Below are positions 31,412-42,880 of a stretch of 64,000 bases of DNA, piece after piece. The stretch spans positions 10,267,378 to 10,331,377 of the forward strand of contig JAKSZU010000029.1 of NCBI GenBank assembly GCA_026018925.1, given 5' to 3'. The translations under genes were made by a program, and so were the position numbers. The notes beneath the pieces were generated by a model. It saw only the letters and a program-made list of their open reading frames with translations. It ran no database searches and had not been told where the DNA came from. Numbering within the stretch: the stretch's first letter is position 1; every line of letters starts with the position of its first letter. This DNA is from Tupaia tana (taxonomy: Eukaryota; Chordata; Mammalia; Scandentia; Tupaiidae).

Positions 31412-32407
31412 AAAAAAGAACATCTATATCCTTCTGACAAGCATGAATCCATTAATATTTATATAGCATGAAGTGGGAATGTTACTGAGTTCTCCCTCCA
31501 CAATATGTCTGTCTCTCTCTATATATATCCAACTATAGCTCATGAAGATCAAGTTTATATGCCCATGACTTGTAAATTTAGATATACAGTTCACTTAGAA
31601 GGTAAGAGTGAGGACAGGGATAGAAAGCAATCCACCTGTAACTCTGATGGAAATTGAATTAGTAAAACATATAGCAATGTTAACAACCTGCATGTCATCT
31701 ATTTGTGCTTACTTTCTTGGGTGTGCTGGTTCAAAAATTAACATTCTATAGGCATTTTGATTTTGCTTCCTTTCATCCTGGATGCATAAAATCACAAATG
31801 GCAACACCCACAGGAAGTGAGCAGTGAGTCTTTCCCAAGTCAGGAGAGGCTCTGACCCTCCCTATCTCCCAAACTAGCACCCAGCTGATGGGTGTGCCTC
31901 ACGGTTCTCTCAGAGTTTTCCAAGGTCCTAAGGATTTAATGGAAAGGAGACTTTCCAGTTTCCCTTGTGACAGAAAGCTGGGCCTGACCAGTTTGGACAA
32001 TCAGGTGGAAATCAAATACGGAGATGACGTCACAATGTATGTGCATGTTTTCTGCCTGTCTCTTAGCAGTTTCTTATGTGTGAAATTCCTTCTTCCCCTC
32101 AAGACTCATTGGAAACACCAGATCATTGTTCCTCTGTGTAAAATTACACAGCGTTGACGTTAACAACAATTTGTTAGACTGGACAAACACGGTCTAAATT
32201 TGTGAATTTTTGTTTTAGACAAAATGAGTATCAATGTAATAGAACTCTTTGTGGAATGGGGTGTGAAGAGGTGTGCAAGTGTGAAGGGAGGTGTTCCGGA
32301 AAGGATTCTGATGAGATGAGCTGATTGCTAATTCAATTTCTCTGGATGGACCGATTTCACCTCCAACATCTCAGGGGGCAAGGCCCTCCTAGACATACCC
32401 AAAACAA

Positions 32408-32468
32408 CCAATCATCTTACTCTGGGCTGACACATCCCCTGACTTCGTCCATTCCAAAACTCTATAAA
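32408..32468 (+). promoter_or_regulatory. Candidate promoter of PRR23D-like copy D with canonical TATA box
   Basis: CCAAT at 32408-32412 and TATAAA at 32463-32468, the strongest TATA match among the copies, about 220 bp upstream of the exon 1 ATG. Confidence 0.55.
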
Positions 32469-32688
32469 GGATTCTCGGCCCTGGAGATGTCATTGCCTCA
32501 GCAGGTTCCAGCTGAGCAAGCCACAGGGAATAGCTCTGTGTTAAGAAACTCTGGGTATGACCAACTTTAAGTCTGTCACCTGTTTCTCATGACAAGGAAA
32601 AAATCAGGGTATTCAACTCTACTTACTTGCCAGCAATAGACCAATGACCGAGGTTTGTGGAAACTGAGAAGCCCAGAAAACCTTGACC

Positions 32689-34240
32689 ATGTATGATTTT
32701 CAGCGCCCAAGGAGCCCCAGCGATTTCCTTGCAGACCCTATGGATGGAAAAGCAGGAGATGGAAAGTATGTTGAGGGAGTATGTGCTTGAGAGGCTGAAA
32801 GGACTTGTCTGTGGATGGTGTGTAGATGGATGAGTTGGGGAGGACTGAGGTGAGAAGAGGCGCCCTGTCCTTTACTTAGACTTCAGTTTGAGGGAACTGT
32901 GGAAACACTGAACCCACTGTGATACCACACCTAGGGGGTTTTAAAAACCTCATCAGCCCAGAGATTCAGGGTCAAAGTAAATCTCTATGTTCTGCTTCTC
33001 ATAAAATCAGTCTGACTGGGTGTCTCTCTGTTTTCCAGGTCCAATTACCACTCAAATGCCATGAAACATTGTAAAGTGGAGCAAGTTTCTGAAACAGGTG
33101 AGTTGCTTTCTCTTCTGCTGTGCTGAGATTTCTGGGTAACTAGGGTCACTTGAAATCATGAAGGAAGTAGATGATTTGTTTCCAAGTGTGGGATTTCCCT
33201 TGATAACAATGGGCAGGTATTCTAGAGTAGATGTGTGCTGGCCTTATACATTCTCCAGGTACATCCTTCTTACCAAATGGGAGTTCATTGGCTAGGAAAT
33301 TCACCTGCATTCCCTGCTGTCCCCACAGGTATAGAACCAGAGAGGATGCATGGAGCTCCAGACTCTAATTGTCGACTCCCCCAGGAACCTACTCAGGTGA
33401 GTCTTCATGTCCTCAGAGCTTATTAGGTTAGATATGGGTACCTACATTCTAGATCACAAGAGTTGTCCAGGAGATGAGCCTTTGAATGGGTGCTGGTTGC
33501 AGTGCCATTTCTGAGCAACTGTGCTGAGTTGAAGATGGGATCTCTGAAGTCACCAGTAGCAAGCCCCACTCCACATTGGAGAGTCTATTTGAGGATAATG
33601 ACCACTGCTTTCTCTTCCCCAGGTTGGGCAGAATCCCATAGCCCAGATGATTGTGGTGGTCTTGGAAGCAGCCATGGTACTGAAGCTGAGCCTGGGAGCT
33701 GAGGTCCTTGTCCTGGCCCCACAGAGGTGCTGCAGCTCACGCTGAATAATGTCATCATCATGGTTGCCACTGAGCACATTGTCGGGTCATCACAGGGCCT
33801 CAGGCTTTCTGCCTAGGCTCACTGGCTTCTGCTCAATGATCCTGAGATCACCTGGGAGATTGATCTTGAAGATGGATCTTTAGCTGTCCAAGGTGCAGAG
33901 AAGTTGTGACAGTCACCAGTAGGAAAGAAGAATCTTCCCAAGGCAATCCTTTGAAGGGACCCTAAGCTAAACAGAAGCCTGGGATTTGCCTTTCCTCAGC
34001 AAATATCCTCTTGCTCAAAGCTCGACCCAGGGACACTAGCCACAGAGACATTCCCCATCTGGACAGACCTAGTCCCAGGTATTGCCCTCTACCTGCAGAA
34101 TTCAGCTTGGATACTCATGGCCTGCAGTCCCTGCCAGGTTCTGCCTCAGACTTCTGCCTCCTTCCTCCAGCCCAGGACCCAGAACATGCCACAAAGTTGG
34201 ACCCAGTCCTCCCAGCAAGGCTCGAAGGCTGCTCTTCTAA
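32689..34240 (+). pseudogene. PRR23D-like copy D: four exons with good splice sites, frameshift in exon 4
   Basis: Exon 1 is 32689-32765 (MYDFQRPRSPSDFLADPMDG..., donor AA|GTATGT). Exon 2 is 33039-33097 (NAMKHCKVEQVSET, donor CAG|GTGAGT). Exon 3 is 33329-33396 (IEPERMHGAPDSN..., donor CAG|GTGAGT). Exon 4 is 33623-34240. Exon lengths 77, 59 and 68 and phases 2, 1, 0 equal those of B, and D has the best set of splice sites in the array. Exon 4 begins VGQNPIAQMIVVVLEAAMVLKLSLGAEVLVLAPQR-like, then loses one base (AGAGGTGCTGC instead of AGAGGGCGCTGC near 33726) and goes out of frame. A TAG follows where B reads FPGQ, and further indels follow. An older dead copy that documents the ancestral gene structure. 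Confidence 0.75.
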
Positions 34241-35974
34241 TCTTGATACTCCAGCACTTGAATTTTACAATTCTTGTCTAAATGGTTCCATTTAGATAAA
34301 GGAACACCCACTTCCAGTAAGCTCCCTCCCTAGAACACTCCTCACTACTCTTTGAGGACACACCTGCTACAGAACGTAGGGGAGTAAAAAAACACTGAGT
34401 TCTCTCATCCACATTGTTCCTGGGCCACAGATCTATGAGAGAATTAAGTGAAAATCCACAATATGGGGAGGGTGCATTTGCAAGACTCAGACCTCAGAAG
34501 AATCATGGTCTGTTAGAGACAGAGGTCTCATACATTAAATGGAAAACAAAAACCACACAGCCTTGTTAAGATGCAACAGGTGACATTATCTAAGAGAAAC
34601 ATTCCCAGCTGGTAACAATTTTTCTTGTTGTGTTCTCACCAGAATATATGCAAAGATATACACGCTGAGTTATGCCATAGGGCCCTGAGAGTGTATACCA
34701 TCAAAATGACTTGAGCACATCAAAATCTCAGAAACCGTGCAGGAGCTGGAAATCTCATGCATTGCTGTGGGAATGTAAATTGGTATAAACCAATTTACAT
34801 TCTGGGAAGTCATCCCTCACTTGCACACTTGCACACTTCCCAACTAATCTCACTGCCTATTACGAGATATAGAGCCCTCTAGAAAAAACGAGACTATGTT
34901 GACAAAAACACTGATGGTAAAGAAGTCAACAGCAACTCTATTCATAATCTACCAAGGGTGGAGACAAATCAACATCCATCGGGAATAATATGTGGAGATA
35001 TGTAACTCAACTTGATCAGCGATGCAATTCTGCAACATGTGGGACTGGAATTGGATATGTAAATGTCACATCAATGACTTAAGGGGACTTTTAGTTCTTG
35101 AAACATTTTAAGATATGTTCCCATCACAGAAATGTATGTCCTTTATGTAGACAGTATAACTTTTATGAAATGTGCATGGAAGCCATGTACTTGTAATGAA
35201 GATGATCTTTCAAATAGACATTCCTTGTAACTTTGAGACATTCACTGGACTTGGAAGCTAAAAATTAAGCTAGATTCAGAATGTCATCTATCTTTCACTG
35301 AGATGTGGATTATATTTGTAAGGATAAGATCTTTATCACCTGGGTGAAATAAAAGTGCTAAAAAGCTGAGTGTCATCTTTTTGCATTTACTTTTTTGAGT
35401 GTGTAGGCTCAAATAAACATTTCCTCAAGCATGGTGTTCTGTTTCTGATCACTACACAGTCACTAACGGCCACACCCCTCTGGGAATGGACTTTCCCAAG
35501 GAAATGAACCTCTTCTATTCTACAAGAGGCAGTGGCTCAACTCCCTTTCTCAATCCCTCCTTCCTCAAACACACAGAAATCTGCACTCACACAGTCATAA
35601 GTGTGTATGCAAATTTAGTCATTGATTGACTTAGACCATTCTTGTTCCAAAATGTTTCTCATATTTTATAAACATTTGCTAGTCAAGAGTATTTCCTGGT
35701 TTCCCTCCAGGCAGGAAAACAGAGCTGATGACTTTGCATAATTAGATAAGAAAAGAAATACATGGACTCCATTATTATTTGTCTTGTGAGTGTCCCTCTG
35801 TCTTTCTTCATAGTAGATCCTCACACATGAGAAATGTACCTCACTCTTCCCACAAGATTCATTTTAAGTACCAGCTTACTGTTTGTATTCAACAGTATAT
35901 ATCCATGGGAAGAAGTACAGTTTTTTAGACTGGATGAACTGGATTTAAAAGAAAGGGAGTGAGTGCCAAGGCTA
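34241..35974. other. Unit D intergenic sequence with an old L1 scrap
   Basis: Counterpart of 5379-7124. L1 scrap at about 34660-35060. A short near-palindrome, TGTAAATTGGTATAAACCAATTTACA, spans about 34773-34800. No gene. Confidence 0.6.
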
Positions 35975-36225
35975 GCAGATGGCATAGAGGTGACATCACT
36001 AACTCTCCAGTGATTGACCATCATTCAAGTCCTATAACTGGAGGCTGGAAAATTACTCTGGGACGGTATGTATGTGTGCCCAAGATCCCAGGAGGAGAAT
36101 GGAGGCAATGTGATGGCACCATCCCCTTGCTGGGTGATTTCTCACTTTCACTCTCATTGTCTCTGTCTCTCTCTCTCTCTTGTAAGCACATATTCCCTAT
36201 GGCAAAACCTCTATTTTAAATTAAA
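35975..36225 (+). mobile_element. Old tRNA-derived SINE, unit D
   Basis: Same insertion as 7125-7400. CCCAAGATCCCAGGAGGAGAATGG body, CT-rich tract and CCCTATGGCAAAACCTCT near 36191-36212. Confidence 0.78.
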
Positions 36226-36439
36226 TTTAAAAATTTTAATTTAACAAAGTGAGTATCAGTGAATGTGACCCCTATTTGACTGTTGAGTGGAGAGATACTA
36301 AGTCAGAAAGCAGATTCTCTGGGAATAATTGAATGACATGAGCCTTCTTGTAGTTCAGTTAACCTGTGTGGATGGATTTCAGCTCTGCCTTGAAACCCAG
36401 TCTGTCTTGGCAAGCCCCTCCCAGTTGGCATATCAGGAA

Positions 36440-36765
36440 GAAGCAATCACCCTGTGTTTTGCTGACTCATTCCCTGATTCTGCCCCTTCCCTCAGGCCCC
36501 TAGAGGATTTCCCCAGGAGCTGGAAGTGCCAGAGCAGGCTCCACTTGAGTAAATCAGGGGACTATCTGTGAAATGAATCTCTGGGTTTGACTAGCTTTAC
36601 CATTGTTACCTGCCTCTAATGGAAAGGAAAGTAACAGGGTCCCAGTTGTCCTCATTCATCTGAAATAAACCATCTACTGAACTTCAGTGATGTATAGAAA
36701 CCCAGAAAATATTCACTGTATAGGTTCTGTGGTGCTCCAGGAGCCCCAATGATTTCTGGACAAAA
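36440..36765 (+). pseudogene. Decayed promoter/exon-1-like module, unit D
   Basis: ATTCACTGTATAGGTTCTG at about 36710 stands where exon 1 starts in the functional-type module, followed by CAGGAGCCCCAATGATTTC. No frame. It shows the internal duplication predates the split of D from A-C. Confidence 0.5.
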
Positions 36766-37013
36766 GGAAAGATACAAATGTAAGAGAGAGCAGTTGTTTT
36801 GGGGGAGTGTATGTTCTGGAGGCAGGAAACTTCCTTCCTGCAGGGGACATGTATGTGATGAGAACTGGGAATGGGCTGAAGTGACAGGAAACACCCTGCC
36901 CTGTGGTTAGATTGGATGATGGTGTTTGGGGAAAATAGGGCTCACGGTGATGACTACACTGGGGGTGCTTTCCAAGTTTCCTCAGTCTAAGAATTCAGGT
37001 TCATATTCCTTTT

Positions 37014-37268
37014 CTATGTACTCTTCAGTTCTTCATAAATGAGGTCTTCAGCATCTCTGTATTGTGTGTCTGTAGAATACGACCTAAGTATTTCAAGCTG
37101 CTCACTAAGAATGTACACAGTTCCCTGCATCATCCCTGAGTGTCTCCTGCCTTGTCCACTCCCACCCCCTTGTGTGTATGACCTGTTTGATCTGTGCTGT
37201 GAAATTTCTTTCATGTTGATGTGTTTTGCCCAAATCCTCAGGTTCCACAAGATGTCTCTCCTCTTCAA
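37014..37268 (-). other. Antisense open frame repeated in two units, unknown (copy 2)
   Basis: 84-codon counterpart of 22653-22949, sharing EQLEILRSYS and RDAEDLIYEELKST at the end of the frame. N-terminal parts differ by frameshifts. Not recognised; low confidence that it is or was coding. Confidence 0.3.
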
Positions 37269-37542
37269 GGGGATTAATACCTGAAAGAGCTAAATGATTC
37301 CTGGCTGTATCATCTTGTCTTCCTAACCTATCCTGAGCCCACTGAAATCCCTGTTGTCACTGTGAAGATCCAGCTGGGCAGAGACTGGGGGAGAGTGGCA
37401 GCTCTTCTCCAGAGGAGTGGAAGGTGAGTGTCTATGACCTTGAGCCTTAGAGGTGGTATGGGCATGATAGGAATCTGGAGTTTCATGACCTGAGCAGTAG
37501 AATATTGTTCTTGATTTGACCGAATCTCTCTGTATCCTGCAG

Positions 37543-38320
37543 GTCAGCAAATACCAAATAACATGGAAAGCAGAACAGGATCCTGAGACAGGTGAGGTGA
37601 ACTTCTTTCTTTTTGCTGAGAGTTCTCTGTAGAAAACCAGGGTTACTTCAAATAATGAGAAGCAAGTGATTTCTTCTAAGGGTTTGGGGCTTTCTCATTA
37701 TACCAATGGGCAGGTTTTCCAAAAGAGATGTGTTGATGGCTTGGACATTTTTTAGGTTATCTCCCCCAAAAAAACAAAAACAAAAAACAGAGGGATCTCC
37801 ATACCTGAGTCATTCACCTCCATTCCCTCTTCATACCCCATGTACAGAACCAGACACAATGCACAGAACACTGGACACTGCTTCTCAGCTGCCCCAAAAA
37901 CCTCCCCAGGTGGTTTTTCATATCTTCATAACCTTGGAGGTTAATATTTTATATATGGCTGCTCATTTTCAAAGTCCCACATGTCATGCAGGAGATGAAC
38001 CTTTGCATGGGTGTTGTATTCAGTGCCATTTTGGGTGGCCATGCAAAGTTGGGCCACAATATGACTTGTGAGTCTACTAGTAGAAACTACCTATCCCCTG
38101 CCTCCTGTGTCAGACAATCTTTGTGGCTGATGCCCTTTGGCTTTATTTATCCAGGTCTGGCTAAATCCAAGCACATATATGATCATGGTTTCTTGGAACC
38201 AGCCAAAAAACTGTATCTCCACCTTGTAGCTGAGGTCTTTGCCCTGGTCCCACATAAGGCATTGAGCAACATGATCTTCAGGATTGTCACTGAACATATC
38301 CTCAGGTCATTGCAGTAACT
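37543..38320 (+). pseudogene. PRR23D-like copy E: heavily decayed exons 2-4
   Basis: Recognisable exon borders: 37543-37591 (acceptor TCCTGCAG, donor CAG|GTGAGG), 37858-37919 (acceptor GTACAG, donor CAG|GTGGTT) and a last exon from 38155 (acceptor TTATCCAG). The last exon keeps YLHLVAEVFALVPHKAL-like and IVTEHILRSLQ residues, matching EVLVL and TEHILRSSQG of the other copies, then stops. A SINE pair follows directly and the proline-rich tail is absent. The oldest recognisable gene copy in the window. Confidence 0.6.
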
Positions 38321-38466
38321 AGCGATCCCTGCTTAGGCCCACTGATGGGTGCTCACCAGTACCAAGATTTCTCCCTTTCTCCTCTCAGGATTTTAGGCAT
38401 ACACACTCACATGCCCAGAGTGATTTCCTTTTCCTTTTCTGTTTATAAGAATGATTTATTCAATTT

Positions 38467-38718
38467 GGGGGCTAGCAGAAGACATAATGGTTATGTTGCT
38501 GGATTCCCATGTAGTCGACTGTGGTTCGAGTTCTTGACCCAGTTGCTTAAAACTCACACTGGGCAATGTGTATGCATGCCCCAAATCCCAAGGAAACAGA
38601 AGGAGAAGGGATTGCAGTGTGGGCTATCCCGTTTGGGAAAGGTGATTTATTTCTTTCTGTCTCTGTCTCTCTCTGTCTCTCCAGTGAGTACACATGCCCT
38701 ATAGCAAAAATCTCTCTC
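38467..38718 (+). mobile_element. tRNA-derived SINE, sense, tail interrupted by another SINE
   Basis: Head GGGGGCTAGCAGAAGACATAATGG, B box GGTTCGAGTTC. Its tail segment GCAAAAATCTCTCT is the target of the next SINE. Confidence 0.9.
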
Positions 38719-38980
38719 ATTTTTTTTCTTTTTGGAGAAGTTTTTGCTATAGGGCACGTGCGCTCGCCAGACAGACAGAGACAGAGAGACATAAAACGAG
38801 AAATCACCCCCCAGGGGGGATGGCCACACCGCAATCCCTTCTTCTCCATTCTCCTCTTGGGATCTTGGGCACGCACGCACATGCACCTGGCGTGAGTTTT
38901 AAGCCACCGGGTCAGGGACGTGAACTGCGGTCGACTACATGGGAGTCCAGCAACATAGCCATTACGCTAATTGCTGGTCC
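38719..38980 (-). mobile_element. tRNA-derived SINE, antisense, nested in the previous SINE's tail
   Basis: Antisense copy from a T-rich start to GCTGGTCC at 38980. The target-site duplication GCAAAAATCTCTCT lies at 38704-38717 and 38982-38995. The two SINEs form a long inverted pair. Confidence 0.93.
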
Positions 38981-39045
38981 TGCAAAAATCTCTCTTTAAA
39001 AATAATTGTTTATTTAATTTAATTTATTTTTATTAATTTATTTAT

Positions 39046-39284
39046 AGAGAGATTTTTGTTATAGGGCACATGAGCTCACCAGAGAGACAGAGATAGAGAG
39101 AAAGAAAGTGTGAAATTACCCCTGGGGGGGATGGTCACACTGCAATTCCTTCTCCTCCATTCTCCTTTTGGGCTTGCACAAACATGAGCCTAGCATGAGT
39201 TTCAAGTCACTGAGTCTGGGACTCAAAGCACCATCAGTCATGTGGGAGTCCAGCAGTGTAACCATTATGCCATCTGCTGGTCCC
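39046..39284 (-). mobile_element. tRNA-derived SINE, antisense
   Basis: GAGAGATTTTTGTTATAGGGC start, CTCCATTCTCCTTTTGGG body, and CATCTGCTGGTCCC at the head end. Confidence 0.9.
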
Positions 39285-39312
39285 ATACTATTATTACTAT
39301 TTTTAAAATTTT

Positions 39313-39506
39313 GACCAGAGAGAGAGAGAAAATGAAAAAACAAACTATCACATCTGGGACTTGAACCGCGATTGGCCTTGTGGGAATTCAGATCCTCAAC
39401 CACCACACCATCTGCCATGATTTTCAAGCTGCTGAGTCTGGATCTCAAAGCAGTCAGTCAGCCATGTGGGATCCAGCTGTCTTAACCTCCACATCATCAG
39501 CTGTCC
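39313..39506 (-). mobile_element. Two short antisense SINE heads (older variant)
   Basis: CTGGGACTTGAACCGCGATTGG... CACCACACCATCTGCC (39355-39418) and GAGTCTGGATCTCAAAGC... CATCATCAGCTGTCC (39433-39505) are inverted tRNA-like heads, stacked one after the other. Confidence 0.7.
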
Positions 39507-40540
39507 TCAGTTCTAGGAACACTTTAATATATGTTTGGACCATTGAATTGTACGTTCTTTATCTAGGGACTATTATTCTTATGAAATATACGTGGAAATA
39601 AAATGTATTTGATTAAGATGAACTTTTTAACACATACTGGACTTAAGGGTCAGAATAGGGATAGAAAGTAGTTTGTCTACCACTATGATGAGTATTAGAT
39701 TTATAATGATAAGATTTGTATTATATGGTTGAAGTAAAAGTGTTGAAAACTGAATTTCATCTATTTCTGCTTATTTTCTTGAATGTTTTGTCTAAAAAAC
39801 ATGCATTTCTTTACACATGTTCTTCTTTCTCCACTCACCCTGAATGAAAAAATTTATAAATGGCAGCACTCACACAGACTGGACTTTCTCAAGGAAATGA
39901 GTCTCTTCTATTCCACAGGAGCCAACAGCCCACAATCCCCCCATCCTGTCAAAGATGGTCACAAACATATGTGGAACTCCAACAGCAGCTTTACTCAAGT
40001 CATTTGTACATTTCCTTCCATTTTTTTCAAATGTAAAAGTATATATTGGTAATATATCTTTCTTTGCTGCTTCTTGGGGAGGAAACCAGACAATTGGCTA
40101 GAAACCAAATACTTAGATTCTGTCAGGATGCCTAGTGAATTTCCTTTTCCTGTGTTCTCCTGAGAAATTTCTACATATGAAAAATCTGCCCACATGATTT
40201 ATTTTAAATATCAATTTATTTTCCTTATGAAAAATACACAACACTCATAAAAAATCACATTAACCATGGACTAACTGGGTCTAAAAGAAAGTGAGTATTG
40301 ATATAATGCAATCCCTGCTTGACTGGGATTTTGTAGAGTTGCTCAGTTAGAAAGCAGGTTCTTTTGGGATGATTTTGATGAGGTTAGGCTGATTATGATT
40401 CAATTTTTTTTTTTTGGTAAGTACTGGTTTCAGCTCATAAAAGAATCTTCCGAGCCTCTAGATTTGATGATTGTTAAACAAGATCTAAGGATTCGATAAT
40501 ATGTCTTACCTATGAGATGGATCAATGACCTGCAATCTAT
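39507..40540. other. Array unit F, left part (non-coding)
   Basis: 39507-40440 resembles 6235-7110 of unit A (GAATGTTTTGTCTAAAAAACATG for the GAGTGTGTAGGCTCAAATAAACA segment; TTTCTCAAGGAAATGAGTCTCTTCTATTCC). From about 40440 it resembles the antisense-ORF segment of 22653-22949. No gene supported. Confidence 0.5.
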
Positions 40541-40807
40541 TTTTTTTCTTTTTTCTTTTAGATTTTTACTATAGGGCACATGTGCTCTCCAGAGATACAG
40601 ACAGAGACAGAGTGAGAGAAAGCAAGAAATAACCCTCCAGGTGGGATGGCCATGCTGCAATCCCTTCTCCTCCATTCTGGTCTTGGGATTTTTGGCATGC
40701 ACACACATGCACCTGGTGTATGTTTTAAGCCACCCGGTCTGTAACTCAAACCACAGTCGATGACATGGGAATCCAGCGGCGTAACTATTACACTATCTGT
40801 TGGTCCC
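40541..40807 (-). mobile_element. tRNA-derived SINE, antisense, inside the repeated segment
   Basis: T-rich start, CTATAGGGCACATGTGCTC, and TATCTGTTGGTCCC at 40807. It splits the third copy of the segment found at 22653-22949 and 37014-37268; ATCAATGACCTGCAATC/ATGGTCTGCATTC flank it. Confidence 0.88.
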
Positions 40808-41391
40808 AATGGTCTGCATTCTTTTTTGATTTTCCTCCCCTGTGCACATTCCATTCATATAGACTTACTTGGACAGTGGTGTGAAATTTCTGCTATATTT
40901 ACCTATTTCTCCTAAACCCTCATATCCAAGAAGAGGCCCCCTTGAAAGCTGATTTATGTGGCTACCATTCCTTCTTCCCACCCTATTTGAGTCCAGTGAA
41001 ATCCCTATAGTCAGTATGAGGACATGGATACATGCTGAGACAGAGTGGGAGCTGCTCTTATGAGAAGTAGATGACAAGTGCCTATGACCTTGAGTCTAAA
41101 GAGATGCATGGGCAGGATGGGAGCATGGGTTTCAATGACATAGAAACTGGAATCTCTGTTAGTTCTAACTGGGTCTCTCTGTGTCCTAATCACTGCAGTA
41201 TTGTTGGACCTAAGTGGCTTGGGATCCTTTCCAGGCTCTCCTCTCTGATGTCTGCATCCCCACATCAGTCTAGTTTTCAGATTTTTTCACAAGTTCTACT
41301 CTATACTAATTAACAAGGCCCAGATATTGCTCTTCTGGGCTGCCCCTTAGTTTAGTGATTTTGGAGCTGGATCTCTTATGGCCAACTGCAG
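40808..41391 (+). pseudogene. Array unit F remnant (region before exon 2 of copy E)
   Basis: About 40860-41215 matches 37200-37545: AGTGAAATCCCTATAGTCAGTATGAGGAC for TGAAATCCCTGTTGTCACTGTGAAGATCC, and CTATGACCTTGAGTCTAAAG for CTATGACCTTGAGCCTTAGAG. It ends in CTCTCTGTGTCCTAATCACTGCAG at about 41199, an exon-2-acceptor-like site. No coding exon is recognisable after it. Confidence 0.5.
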
Positions 41392-41660
41392 TTTTTTTTT
41401 TTTTTTTTTTGGAGAGGTTTTTGCTATAGGGCGCGTGCGCTCGCCAGACAGACAGAGAGAGACAGAGAGACAGAAAGCAGGAAATCACCCCCCGGGGGGA
41501 TGGCCACGCCGCAATCCCTTCTCCTCCATTCTCCTCTCGGGATCTTGGGCACACACGCACACACACCCGGCGTGAGTTTAAGCCACCGGGTCTGGGACTC
41601 GAACCGCAGTCAACTACGTGGGAGTCCAGCGACATAGCCATTACACTAACTGCTGGTCCC
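41392..41660 (-). mobile_element. tRNA-derived SINE, antisense, young
   Basis: 20-bp T-run, GGGCGCGTGCGCTCGCCAGAC, and CTGCTGGTCCC at 41660. The target-site duplication CCAACTGCAGTTTT lies at 41383-41396 and 41662-41675. It is inserted in an older sense SINE whose body (GCCAGGCACATGTGCATGC) resumes at about 41703 and ends near 41850. Confidence 0.93.
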
Positions 41661-41850
41661 ACCAACTGCAGTTTTAATCCCAGCTCTGTTTTCTTGAAAA
41701 TATGCCAGGCACATGTGCATGCACACCCCAAATCCTTACAGGATATGAAAATGGAGAATATGAGATTGTGATGTAACCATGCCTCATTGCGGGGTACTTT
41801 TTCCCTGCCTCTGTCTCCCTCAGGTGAGTGCATTCAATCTCCAGAAATTA

Positions 41851-42880
41851 AAAATAAAATAAAATATGGCTCTTTCAACATTAATGGATTGTGACTTATT
41901 TTCCCTGAACTAGCAGAAAAACAGCTCCATTTACAATTAGGAACACGTGCTTCTTTTGAGGTGTCTTCTTTGAGCAAATCTCTCTTTACTTCTAGAATAA
42001 ACATACTGCATGAACTCTAGACTGTGGGGAAATCCGGTGTACTCTCACCCAAATCTTAGGTCTGCAATAGATCTGTTGAGAGATGAAAAAGATAGGTTAA
42101 AGATTAGGAAGAATGATTTTTGAATCTCATATACCTCCAGAGTCATGGCCAAATATAAACAAAAGTCTCAAAACTTGAAAAAAGCTGACTTCCCCGTGAA
42201 AAATAAATGATCAAATGTCTTGAACATACACTTCTCCAACAGGGATCTGAAGTAGTCAATGATGTGTGCTGAGTGTCTCTTCACATGAAGAAATGAAATG
42301 TACATCCACCCTGAGATATTACCACATGATTTTAAGAATGGCTACCATGAAAATGACTGACCATACTAAGGGTTACAGAAAATGTGCAGCACCTGGAAAT
42401 CTCATCTATTGTTATGGGAATGGAAAATGTTACAGCCACTCTGAAAAGCAGTCTCCTATTTGCATTATGAGAAACATATACTTTCCAATTGACCTAGTTT
42501 ATCATTATGAGATACTAGACTAGAGAAATCAAACTGAGGTTGAAAAAAAAAATCGATGGCAAAGGACTATGTGATCTACATTCATAATCAGCCGAATTGT
42601 TGTAGTCTGATCAGCGAGAAAGAAGACTACACCCAGTCATAGCCAAATATTCAAGAACCAGTAGCTGAGGGAGGACTCATGTGTCTCAAAGACCTGCAGC
42701 CCAGAGGAAATGGAAAGGGGTGCTTATAAAGGCAAGAACCTCAGTCTTTTCTGGGTAATGTGGGGATTACAATGGAAAATGAGGAGGGGGTGGAGAGGAA
42801 AGGGAGTGAGGTTTCCTATGCAAAAGCAGTTACAGAAGTCAGTTCAATCAGGTTAATAATTTCTTTTTTTATTTCTTTTT
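41851..42880. other. Array unit F, right end, with L1 scrap; then no gene seen
   Basis: 41900-42050 resembles the sequence after exon 4 in other units. 42300-42600 is the same old L1 scrap (GGAAATCTCATCTATTGTTATGGGAATGG). This is the right-hand limit of the array that I can detect. 42600-42880 shows nothing recognisable. Confidence 0.5.

Larger units (their letters stand above)
30781..37010. repeat. Older array unit D
   Basis: Diverged but collinear copy of the unit: flank (30790-32407), promoter (32408-32468), exons 1-4 (32689-34240), L1 scrap (34660-35060), old SINE (35975-36225), decayed exon-1 module (36440-36760). It lacks the intron-1 SINE of A-C. Confidence 0.82.

Noticed and set aside
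34773-34800. Near-perfect inverted repeat
   Set aside because: Short and AT-rich, found only in unit D within the L1 scrap; likely a local duplication with no evident function.
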